NCBI GenBank assembly: GCA_015680685.1
Contig: MNCI01027496.1
Coordinates: 341,480-405,479 of the forward strand
Direction of reading: 5' to 3'
Source of the DNA: Gnetum montanum
Taxonomy: Eukaryota; Streptophyta; Gnetopsida; Gnetales; Gnetaceae
Length of the DNA: 64,000 nt
Shown here: positions 44,181 through 54,313 of the stretch, piece by piece
Position numbering within the stretch: position 1 is the first letter of the stretch
Layout: each line of letters starts with the position of its first letter
Translations under genes and position numbers: made by a program
Notes under the pieces: model-generated
What the model saw: only the letters and a program-made list of their open reading frames with translations
What the model was told of the DNA's origin: nothing
Database searches by the model: none

Positions 44181-45121
44181 TTCCTATTGAATGGGATAAG
44201 AAATATAAGGAACTATTCCTCCACAAAGTGAAAAGATACATGGAAATTAATGGAAACCTTTATAAGGTATGCATTTGATGGGTTAATCAGATGGTTCATT
44301 TCAAAAGAGAGTTAACAAAGAGTCTTACAAGATACACATGAAGGACCATATGGTAGTCACTATGCAAGGCGAAACACAACATTAAAATTAATGATGGCTG
44401 GTTACTTTTGGCTTACCATATTTAGGGATGCACATTAGTTTGCATAGTCATGTGAAAGATGTCAAAGAGATGAAGGGTTGACAACATGAAATGAGGAACC
44501 ACAATAGTGGATACAACCATTAGAACCTTTCAACATCTAAGAAATTAACTTCATGGGTCCCATCATATCAATGTCAAATGGAAAGTCCTACATTATAGTA
44601 ACAATTGATTATTGCACAAAGTGGACATAAGTAACTACAATTAAGAATTGCACAACCAAAACAGATGCTAAATTCTTTGAACAACATGTAGTAAATAGAT
44701 TTGGAGTACCACACATGCTTATATTCGACAATGGGACTTACTTTATGGGAGCTACATTCAAAAATCTAATGCAACCATTAAGAGTAAATCATAAACTAAT
44801 TGCATTATATCATCCTTAAGAAAATGGTCTAATAGAAGTAACTAACCAAGAAATCACAAGAATCTTAACTAGAATAGTTAGTCATTATAGGAAGTATTGG
44901 AGCACTAAAATTAATGATGCTCTATAGGCATATAGATCCACATGGAAACTTCCTATAGGGTATTCCCCATATAAGTTAGTTTATGGTAAACTATCTACGT
45001 TATTGATCCAAGTGGAACTTTGTACCCTTTCCATTGCTTATACACTTGACCTTGATTTAAGCTTAGCTTAAGGAGGATGCCTCATGAATCTTAATCTTTT
45101 AGATGAAAACCAATTGATAGT
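44181..45121 (+). pseudogene. Integrase of element F, 5' part (split by element G)
   Basis: HHCC region THEGPYGSHYARR and SCERCQRDEG; core with EINFMGPI (first Asp changed to Asn), LIFDNGTYF (second Asp kept) and ENGLIEVTNQEI (Glu kept); then WSTKINDAL, WKLPIGYSPYKLVYGKLS, LDLDLSLA and LNLLDENQLI at the break. Element G enters after ATAGT; the frame resumes at 57408. Confidence 0.85.
45117..45121. repeat. Target-site duplication, left copy (ATAGT), element G
   Basis: ATAGT before the 5' LTR; ATAGC at 57403-57407 after the 3' LTR. Four of five bases agree. Confidence 0.8.
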
Positions 45122-45986
45122 TGATGAGTAACAAATTCGGCAAATCGATGAGGCCTCATCGGTTAGGCCCCATCAACTAGGCCTCGTGGATGTAGGGTTT
45201 GCTCTTGTGTATAAATACATGTCAACCCACCATGTTTAGGCATCATTCTATCATAGTTGTAGTGAAGCTCTTGCAGTTATTCCATTTGAAACTTAGAATA
45301 TTTTTCCCTTGTGCATGTAGCAAGAGCCATTGAGTGTACAAATCTTTATTCAAGCACTATTGCACCTAAGCACGATAGTGTGTGCAGCAATAAAGATGAG
45401 ATTCTTGATTAACCATGTAGCATTCTAGATAGCTTAAATATTTTATTCATGCATTTAATGCTTTTAGTCATTTATTCAATGTTCCTCAGTAATTAACCTA
45501 ATTAAGTAAATAAGCAAGATAAGCTAAATAGTGATTAAGTAAACACATAAGTATGACTGCTTTGAGCATGCATATGAGATTTGGTAATCCTAGCAGTGCT
45601 TAACGCTTGGTAACCCAACAACATTATATGTGTTTAAGATGTGTACGGCAAGTGGGACTGGATACTTATGTTAGGACTAGTTACACAATAGTTAGTTAAT
45701 TAGATTAACGTAAACATTAAATTACTTTATTTCTTACCCTATTTATTTCAAGTACCAAAACCATAAAACATAAATGATAAAAATCATGTACCTTAATTAC
45801 ACTTAAACCATACCCTTGAGCTTCACAAGTGTAGTTGGGAAGACAATGAATGTTCTCAACACCTAGTTCACTTCCTAGAGAACTAGTGCATTGGAAAACT
45901 ATAGAGTCCACAGAATTCGAATGGATCGTGCATGAATGCTTTGTGATTTGTATGGTTGGATGTAGGGGTACCTTCACCACTCATCA
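45122..45986 (+). repeat. 5' LTR of element G (865 bp)
   Basis: TGATGAGTAAC ... CACCACTCATCA. U3 is short and holds the 16 bp perfect palindrome CGATGAGGCCTCATCG (45146-45161), with related GGCCCCATCAAC and GGCCTCGTGG nearby. TATAAATA at 45210-45217, AATAAAG near 45390, paired TTTGGTAATCCTAGCAG / CTTGGTAACCCAACAAC at 45579-45625. Confidence 0.9.
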
Positions 45987-46005
45987 TTGGCATCCTTGTT
46001 GGGAA
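45987..46005 (+). promoter_or_regulatory. Primer-binding site of element G
   Basis: TTGGCATCCTTGTTGGGAA immediately after the LTR, four changes from the tRNA-Asp complement. Confidence 0.75.
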
Positions 46006-46140
46006 CTTCTTTTTGTTTGAAACATGCATTATCTAAGATTAGTGAACATCATTAACATCGTTGGATGAATCCCAAGTACAACATCACTCTCACATGTAAT
46101 ATAACTATATAAGCACACTAATATTCTATTTGTTTTCAAA

Positions 46141-47960
46141 ATGTCTTCTCTCAGGCATGACAATGTTAAATTACCAGTCCCACAAGAGTGTAAGGTGGTA
46201 TATACTCATCCAAATGAGTATGTGCTTGATTTCACCTTCATCTTGCATCGGGATGAACAACTGTGATGGTGTGACATGGAAGGAAACATTGTAATGCCTC
46301 CCAATCGATCTGTACCCATGATGTTGGTTCAAACTCTTAAGAAGTTAGGCATCCATGATCTTAAGGAGGAGTATGTTATGCATGATTATGACTACTAGAA
46401 CTACCGTCCCACTAAAACACAACACAGGAGATATTGATACCAAGAGAAGCAACTTGAGTTTGTGAAGGAGAAATAGCACACCAATCCCTTATTCATATTA
46501 AGCCAAGATAATAATAAAAACCCTCTCTTTGGGGGCTCTCAATATGAAAATTCTCTAGCCCTCATTACTAGTGATGGGGGTGTAAACCTAAATCTACATT
46601 CCACTATCAACAAACCAGGTTTAGGTAAAGATGGTAGTCAAGGTAGGGGCTTAGGCAAGCATAAGAATAATAAGAAACTTGATGAACATGGCCATGACAA
46701 CTAAAGGGGAGTTGGCAGATACCATGGTGGTGATATTCATCCTCCCTCTTCATCCTCTTCATCTACATCTTCTGCTTCCTCTTCTTTTGATATTAAAAAA
46801 CATTGCAGAAGAAACAATCATGATGGAGGTGAGTAGCAGGACAATAATATTGATCATCATGCCCACAATAATCAAAAGGGTAACAGAGGACATCATTAGT
46901 GACAACAAAATAATGATGGTGATGAGCCTTTGTTGGCAACTCAAAGCATGCTTAACATTGCAGAGGCAATTAAGATCCCAACTAGGCATGTGAAAGATAG
47001 TCGGATCAAGTGCTTAGACAAGAACAATATCCCAAGATTTGAGGGGGGATATAACTTTGATCTGTAGAACCATCTACAAGCCTTTCATGATGCCTTCACC
47101 TTATAAAACATAGAGAATGACTGGTAGAAATTGAAGCTATTCTCCATGACACTCATCAAAGAGGCAGAGAGCCAGTACTGGTCCTCGGAGCTAGAATCTA
47201 TTTGCAAATGGAGTACAATGCAAGAATTATTTAATGACAAATACTAGACGTACTCCAGAGTGTCTAATCTAAGAAGGCAAATCCAAGGCTAAAAATAGGG
47301 AACACATGAATCCTTGGATTCTGCTATTGGTAGATATTATTCTCTCTTACATCAATGCCCTAGCCATGGTTATTCTCAGAGGAAACAACTCCATCATATC
47401 ATAAATGGGCTTAGAGAAAAAACCAAAAGAACTCTTGGGGTTTATGCCTAAGGGAGACTATTCAAACTAAGAGGTCATCATATACAAAGGCTGATAGAGA
47501 AGATGGCAAGAAAAGAAGGTGAGCTATGAAAAGGAAAAGTGCAAAAGAATATACTAGGGACCCTTCCATCAGGAAAAGGGAGGTCCGATCTTGTGATGAG
47601 GAGGAGTCACCACTCGATGAGGTGGTGACCAGGAAAACCTTGCCCATCCAAAAATCTATTTCCAATATTTCATAAAAGGTTGATAAATTATGGGACTCTT
47701 TGGATGAAAAATTCCAAACTGCTATGAGAATTTTTGAAGAATCCAAAGAGTAGAATAGTGCTCACAACCACAAGAGGCAGAAAGAAGCTAAACGTGCCTA
47801 CCAAAGGGATAAGGGCAAAGCTACTGCAGTAGAAGTTGTGGAGATAGACTCCAATGATGATGCTGGGTGTGACATTTATTAATATGACCATCCTAAGGGA
47901 TGTTGCCCTATGGTGTCACACTTACAAGATTTTGGGGTGTACACATTGAATCCTTGACTA
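46141..47960 (+). pseudogene. gag pseudogene of element G
   Basis: ATG 46141 (MSSLRHDNVKLPVPQ). N-terminal domain YVLDFTFILHRDEQL and GNIVMPPNRSVPMMLVQ, followed by a stretch rich in Asn, His and Asp where A and H are Arg/Ser-rich; SSSSSTSSASSSSFD (46756-46790); core LDKNNIPRFEGGYN, NHLQAFHDAFTL, LKLFSMTLIKEAESQY, WSTMQELFNDKY (47020-47250); HQCPSHGYSQR; VYAxGRLFKLRGHH; then SPLDEVVTRKTLPIQK, LWDSLDEKFQTAMRIFEES and the knuckle GCDIYxYDHPKGCCPMVSHL (47866-47925), second Cys changed to Tyr. Stops are mostly TAG. Confidence 0.87.
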
Positions 47961-49060
47961 GCATGGAGATAAGCACCTAGACAATTACCTTATCCTCAAG
48001 GTAATCTAAGGTAGTTCAATTAGAACAATAAGTTTACTATCCAAGTGGAGCTCCACCACAACCATCTAAGTAATGCTAGTAGTGGCAATAATCACAGTCA
48101 TGGGGAATGCCACCGCCAAGACAATGGTACCCTTATAGGTAACTAGATTCATACGAGTACTATGTTTAGAAACATGTTTCTCCACGAAGCTCTACAAGCC
48201 ACACCTTATTCCAACATTACTATTATCCTCCATAGTAGCATCGAACTGATTTGCCATCTACTCAAGGAAGACATCCATATCCATAGCATCCTCTACATCC
48301 ATCTACACACATCCCTCCATCCTCTACCTAGTTACCTCATTCTTCATCTATGCAGGACGTAATTCCCTCATAGTTACAACAACAAAATGCTACCAAGGCT
48401 TTAAATTTACAACCAACCTTTCAACTGAGTGGTTCAAACAATTAATCCAGGAAATGACGATTTTTTTACCCAATAGTCTTCCCAAACCTTCACAACCTAA
48501 TGCAGCTTGTTGCCTTGTATCTCCAACACCCTCATCCTCTACATCAAACACATTCAAGAGCCCTTCAAACTAAATGTCACTGTAGATCTACACTGTGATA
48601 CTAACTCATGCTATCACTAATTAGATGAAGGCTAGAAATCTTTCCATAAAAAGGTCTTACCCAAGAAGTTCTCTTATTTATGTATAGATCACTGGACATG
48701 AGCCATGCAAGGCTCTTCTTGATTTTGGTTTGAGTATCAATCTCATCTCCTATGATATGTATAAGGCTTGGAACCTACCATCTCTCAAGAAGAGAAATAT
48801 CTGTTTAGAATTGGTAGACTAATCAATCACTATCCCTTTGGGGATAGTGGAGGACATTGTGACCATAGTTTGTGGGTGGTTCTATCTTGTCGATCTTCTA
48901 GTGATTGAGGTAGAAAACTACAAAGGTGACTTCTCCATCATTATGGGATGTGCATGGTTGAGCATTGTTGATGCACGAATGGGCATCAGGGACATCTCCT
49001 TGGAAATCTCCAAGGAGAATGAATTTGAAAGACTTGAGAAGAAGTGAGTTCCATGCATTT
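47961..49060 (+). pseudogene. Linker and protease of element G
   Basis: Linker LPYPQGN, YYPSGAPPQP and PQSWGMPPPR remains, then protease: LLDFGLSINLISYDMYKAWNL (48715-48777, catalytic Asp kept, D-F-G), LKKRNICLELVD, IPLGIVEDIVTIVCGWFY, LLVIEVENYKGDFSIIMGCAWL, SIVDARMGIRDISLEISKEN. The last part (48838-49047) is open. A TAG stands where Gln of LADQS is expected. Confidence 0.83.
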
Positions 49061-49560
49061 CATATAGTGATAACGAGTGAAATTGCATGCAAAAAATCTG
49101 GTCCATTAAAAGTACATTCATCAAATCATGTAATCAGTGTGCACATGAAACTAATATCCAAAGGTGCTTGTATGTAGTAGCCACAAAATAGGAGGGCACC
49201 TAGTGGCTGATAGTTGACTCTAATAGCAACACATTATGCATGAAACCTACTAAGATCCTAACATGTGCCTATGTCGAGGGCATGGATGAACTTGAGCAAG
49301 TTCATCACCAACTCTCTAATGATGAAAATGATGATACCTATTGGGAAGAGTTAGAAATCCTTGATAATTTCAAGCAAGAGACCCTAGAGTTAAAAACTCT
49401 AATAGCCAGCATGGAGTATGCATTTTTAAATAATGGCAAGTTAGTTATTATCAATGCAAATTTTGCTCCTAAACAAAAGGACAAGCTATTGAAGGTGGTC
49501 AAAAATGGCCAACAACCTTTGCTTGGTCATATCCTGAGTTGATTGGAATTGATCCAAGGA
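49061..49560 (+). pseudogene. Protease-RT linker of element G
   Basis: CNQCAHETNIQRCLYVVAT, then an open 100-codon stretch (49240-49542) MKPTKIL, MDELEQVHHQLSN, YWEELEILDNFKQE, MEYAFLNNGKLVIINANFAP, and AFAWSYPELIGID read in the next frame. Same linker as D, A, F and H. Role unknown. Confidence 0.65.
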
Positions 49561-50460
49561 TATGCCAACATTGTATCTACACTAACCTAGCCATGAAGCC
49601 AAGAAGGTAGTTTTAGAGGTGGTTAAATCCCAAGTTGAAGTAGATCATCAAAGAGGAAATAGAATAACTCCTCAAGGTAGGGTTCATCTATCCCATTGCA
49701 GATAGTAAGTGGATTAGTCCACTCGTAATTATGCCAAAGAAGGGTGGTAAGTGATGATTTTACATTGACTTTAGGCTATTGAATATGGAAACATTTAAAG
49801 ACCATTTTCCATTGCCATTTGAGGACCAAGTGTTAGATACTATATCTAGGCATTATTATTATAGCTTCCTGGATGGTTATAGTGGCCTTAACCAAATCTA
49901 GATTACACCAGAGGATCAGGTCAAAACAACATTCATGAGTCCTTGGGGAACTTTTGCATATTGCAAGATGTCGTTCAGTCTATGCAATGCCCCTACAACA
50001 TTCTAATGCCTGGTCCTTAGTATTTTTCAATAGAAAATTAGTAGTGGGGTAGAAGTCTTTATGGATGACTTCTCTACCTGTGAGGCTACATTTGAGCAAG
50101 CCCTAAACTACCTTGAGTAAGTATTGAAAAGATGTGTTGAAACAAACCTTAGGCTCAATTAATAGAAAAGCCATTTAATGGTCTAGGAAGGCATAGTACT
50201 TGGGCATAGAATTACTCAGGTAAGGATTAAGGTAGACCTGAAAAAGATAAGGATCATCTAAGAAATCACACACCAACTAGAGATAATCAAAGATGTCCAA
50301 TCATTCCTTAAACATACTAGCTACTACTAGTAGTTTATAGAGAATTTCGCTATGATTGCAAAGTTGTTGGTTGAGCTTACAAAGAAAGATGCTCCATTCA
50401 TCTAGACCAAGGAGTGTGAACATGCATTCTAATAGCTAAAGGACAAACTTGTAGAAACTC
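49561..50460 (+). pseudogene. Reverse transcriptase of element G
   Basis: LNPKLKxIIKEEIExLLKVG, FIYPIADSKWISPLVIMPK, then a TGG-to-TGA stop in KWR, IDFRLLNMETFKDHFPLPF, YYYSFLDGYSGLNQ, TTFMSPWGTFAYCKM, LCNAPTTF, the catalytic VFMDDFS (50053-50073), LKRCVETNLRLN, IVLGHRIT and VQSFLKHTSYY. About fifteen stops, mostly TAG at Gln or Trp positions, while the frame is kept. Confidence 0.88.
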
Positions 50461-50940
50461 TAATTCTATGGGCACCAGACTAGTCTAGACCATTTCATAT
50501 AATGACGAATGCATCTAATTATGCCTTAGGAGCTATGCTTACATAGTTGGACAATAAGAAACATCCATATTATATCCACTACATAAGCTGAAGCATTGTG
50601 GGTGCATAGTTGAATTACATCACAACTAAGAAAGAACTAATGGCAGTGGTATATGCTCTCGAAAAGTTCAAGCACTATGTGCTTAGCTATAAATTGTTTA
50701 TACACATAGATCATAGTGCCATCTACTTCCTAATGAATAAGCTAAAAATGAGCCCTCGTATCATATGGTGGCTCGTAATCTTACAAGAATTCGATCTCAT
50801 AATGGTAGATTGAAAAGGGACTAAGAATGTAGTCGCTGACCATCTCTCTCAATTAAGATGGGATAACAAGGAGGAGGAGAGCCCACTCTCTGATCAATTT
50901 ATAGATAAAATCCTCTTTATAGGAGTAATAAATAACCAAG
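50461..50940 (+). pseudogene. RNase H of element G
   Basis: FHIMTNASNYALGAML (catalytic Asp changed to Asn as in F), YYIHYIS, then an open run from 50610 with ITTKKELMAVVYALEKFKHY (the Glu block, EKE changed to KKE), LFIHIDHSAIYFLMNK, SPRIIWWLVILQEFDLIM and VVADHLSQLRWDNKEEE. Confidence 0.85.
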
Positions 50941-52100
50941 TGCCCATTGAATCAAAATGGTATGATGACATCCTCACTTACCTTTTCACTCAGGAGATGC
51001 CACAAGATTTGGACTTTAGGAAGAAACAACAATTTCTCATCAGGGTAAGTACTTTATGGAAATCAACAGACACCTTTACAAGGTGCGTGTTGATGGCCTA
51101 TTTTTTTGGTATGTCCTTGATGCAAACCAATTGCATGTTCTCTAGGATGCTCATGAAGGCCCCTGTGGAGGCCACTATGCTGGGAGATGCATGGCTATAA
51201 AAATCCTATTGGTAGGATACTATTGGCCTACAATCTTTAGGGATGTTCACCAATTTGTTCAATCTTGTGGACGTTGTCAATGAGATTGTGGGATGACCAC
51301 TCAAATGAAGGGTCCTCAACAATGGATTTAACCACTAGAGCCCTTTGAGATATGGAGCAGTGACTTCATGGGTTCCATCACACCCATGTCTAATGGAAAG
51401 GCATACATCATCATAGCAGTTAACTACTACACCAAATGGTCAAAAGTAGGAATTATCACCAATTGTACATCATCTATTTCTACTTGATTTTTACAACAAA
51501 ATGTTGTAAATAGGTTTGGGGTGCCATGTGCACTGATTTCTGGCAACGAAACTCATTTTATAGGTGCCACTTTTTGAAAACTCATGCAATGCTTAGGGGT
51601 CAAACATAAATTAACAACACCCTATCACCTCCAAGCCAATAGTCAAGCAGATGTAACTAACATGGAGATTACAAAGATTTTAACAAGAACTATTAGCAAA
51701 TATAGGAGAGACTATAGCACAAAACTCAATGACATCCTTTGGGCCTACCACTCCATGTGGAAACTTCCCATAGGCTACTCTTTCTATGAGCTAGTGTACG
51801 GAAAACTTCCCACACTTTTAGTCCAATATGAGTTCCATACACTTTCAATAGGTTGTGACTTGGACCTTGACTTGAGCCTAGCACAAAGAGAAAGATTGAT
51901 CAACCTAAATGTGCTAGATGAAAATTGATTGGTGGTCTTATCTTTGAATGAAGTACACAAATCATTCAACAAGCAACATCATGACCTTAGAATATGGAAA
52001 GTGAAATCTCAACAGGGAGATAAGGTTCTCTACTAGAATCCCACACATGTATCTCAAAAAAGAAAGTTCCAAACATTGTGAGACTTATATAATTAGTGAA
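50941..52100 (+). pseudogene. Integrase of element G
   Basis: An open tether (YDDILTYLFTQEMPQDLDF), then AHEGPCGGHYAGR and SCGRCQ for the zinc-binding part. The core is damaged: WSSDFMGSI keeps the first Asp, LISGNETHF has Gly for the second Asp, NSQADVTNMEI has Asp for the Glu. The distal part, open from 51584 to 51928, has ISKYRRDYSTKLNDILWAY, GYSFYELVYGKLPT and LDLDLSLAQRERL, then LRIWKVKSQQGDKVLY. Tail INIQQVKPFIEP (about 52155) and TCAGTCTTGGGGGAGATGG (52270). Confidence 0.87.
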
Positions 52101-53830
52101 ACCTTTTCCTCTGGGACCATGTCAATCTACAAACCTAAGATCCCACATAGAAAGTAGTTGGTCAACATTCAACAAGTGAAACCTTTCATAGAGCCAAGAC
52201 AAGCTAGTGCAACTACTACCTCATCAGATGGACAACCATGCTCTATCTTCCACATCTCCTTCTTTCAACTCAGTCTTGGGGGAGATGGTCATCCATGCTA
52301 ACCACACACATGGGTACTCAGTTTTTTACTTTTTGTTTTAAACTTTGTTGATTTTTACTTTTTTTGGTTTTTCATTCTATTGATTTTCTCAAATTTTTAT
52401 CTTACAACATCATTAGTATGCTTTATCTTTCTTGAATATTTTATACTTTCTTATATATTTTACTTTATTTTTTGTGTGACTTTTCTTTTTGCCAATAAAA
52501 GTGCTTTATTAACATAGGAAATAGTGCCAATGTTGCTATTTACTAATGGTGGTTTGTGCTTAATATTTTGATTGCTAATGTCTAGTTTCTATTTTTGAAT
52601 TCTAATGTGTGATGACTAAGACATGGTTTATTTTTCATGGAACAAATAGAGAGTCCACATCATCCACCCATTCACAAACTCTATGGTTTTTCTTGTTTTG
52701 AAAGTTTGAGGTTCCTTATCATTAAACAATCTTTTAATAAATTTGTAACCTTGGTAGTTTTCATAATTGTGAAGGATTCAAAGTTTTGCATAGGGTGTGA
52801 CTTCAAGGGAACTCAATACGCTTTGTACTCTTCTACTTACTTGAGTGCTTAAGTGTTTTCATTGACTTCTCATTGTTTTGTGTTGACCAATAATAGAAAG
52901 TTAAAGAAAGTCTTTGCATGGTGTGGTTCACATTTCAATAAAAAAAACACACAATGGGAATTTAAAACACACCCCTTAGACAAATAAAATGGGCTACAAG
53001 CACTGGTTATGGGACTAGAAACACATGTTAGCCATGCCTGAAGGTCCCCTCTAACTAAGGCCCTCTCTCACTTTTGACTTCTCTTTTCTTCTTTTTATGA
53101 AATAGTGGTTGTTTTGTGGAAGCACTCTTGTGTCTTGAGGGGGTGGATTGATCTTGGAGTGATGATGTGAGTTCACTAAAAGTAGTTGGTTTTAATTTGA
53201 ACTAAGGATGGATCTTCTAGGGTAATTTTAAACACAAAGTCCATAAGGAACCTCTTATGATCTCAATTCAGGATTCCATCCCACTTTCTCAATCATCCAT
53301 CTATGCTACCTATAACTCACCTCACTACCAATTTTTATGTTATTCTCAATGTCTTAGTTTGATGTGTTGCAATTCTTGGATAGACTCTTCTGAGTTGGTT
53401 CTTAACTTTTCATAACCATTAATTAACTATGGGGTTGATGAACTCCTTAGTTAAGGTTATGCAAGGACAAAAAGGGCATGTGCCTACTATGGAGAGGACC
53501 CACTAGCATATCTTTTAGTTTGGATAGTTAAGCCCCCCTACCTTAGACATTGCTATAAATCATATCTTTCATGTGCCCCATTGTGCATCTAACTTTGTGC
53601 TTCTTAAACTTTCATAAACTTCATTCTCCAATGATTTTCTCAAAATTTCTTCATTCTCTAAATTTTCTAAACTCCAACAATGTCTTTTATTATTTTCATC
53701 ATGTTCATGGCTTTTTGGGCTTCCATTTGACTCCAATTTCACTCAAAAACTCCTTCTATTTTCAAAGTTTGATCAAAGTCAATGGTGGTCAACAACTGCA
53801 TCAACTAGGCCCCATCAACACAACAAAAAA
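52101..53830 (+). other. Integrase tail and spacer of element G
   Basis: Non-coding except the integrase tail to about 52290. It opens with the polypurine-like CTTGGGGGAGATGG. Long T-rich stretch 52320-52500, then text shared with A and D (GTCCACATCATCCA, ACTCTATGG, TTTGCATGGTGTGGTTC, ACACCCCTTAGAC, GGCTACAAGCACTG, GAGGACCCACTAGCAT). Frames at 52637 and 53571 have no motif. Confidence 0.65.
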
Positions 53831-53834
53831 TGTC

Positions 53835-53840
53835 TATAAA
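53835..53840 (+). promoter_or_regulatory. TATA box upstream of ORF3
   Basis: TGTCTATAAATACC at 53831-53844 has the same form as the LTR TATA boxes (GTCTATAAATAAG) but lies in the spacer, 479 bp before the ORF3 start. Suggests ORF3 may have its own promoter. Confidence 0.45.
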
Positions 53841-53987
53841 TACCATTGAGAACTTTGAAATTTTTATCATTTTCTTCACAACAAGAGAGGAGTTTGCCAT
53901 TTTTTAGAGCCCCAAACCTTCCAAAGCCCATAACTTCCCAACTGTTTGTCCAAATCACTTCATTCTTCGATCCTACAGCTACTAGAG

Positions 53988-54313
53988 GTAAGCTCTTAGT
54001 CATGGGGGCTGCAAACCTTAAGGTTTAAGGTTTCTAAGAAGAATTTTTTTGAAATTTTTTCTAACTCTCCTAAAGTGTTAATGAATATAATGATATTAAA
54101 CCATCACTTTTTGAGAATTTGACCCTTCCAACATCCTTTAGTGTGACTATAATCATTTATTAATATTAAGATACAAATTAACTAATGATTAAAATTGATC
54201 AAATTAGCCATAATCACAACTTAGCTAGGTGTAACCTTTCTAACAAGATAAGGTATTCCAATTGTTTTACATTACATAATAATTGCTAACCCGTGGTCAT
54301 GTTGTGATTATAG
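53988..54313 (+). other. Candidate intron in the ORF3 leader
   Basis: ACTAGAG|GTAAGCTC at 53988 is a near-ideal plant 5' splice site; TTGTGATTATAG|ATGGCACC at 54313 is an acceptor with the ORF3 start codon next to it. The 326 bp between are AT-rich and T-rich, as plant introns are, with CTAAC near 54060 and 54288. The acceptor context is shared by ORF3 at 483, 8444 (-), 21533 (-) and 59970; the donor is GTTCGC in A and D. It also contains the polypurine-like TTAGTCATGGGGG. Confidence 0.45.

Noticed and set aside
46679-46993. 104-codon hydrophobic-looking frame
   Set aside because: Out of frame with gag of G; the true frame gives the SSSSSTSSASSSS and LLATQSMLNI text conserved in other copies.
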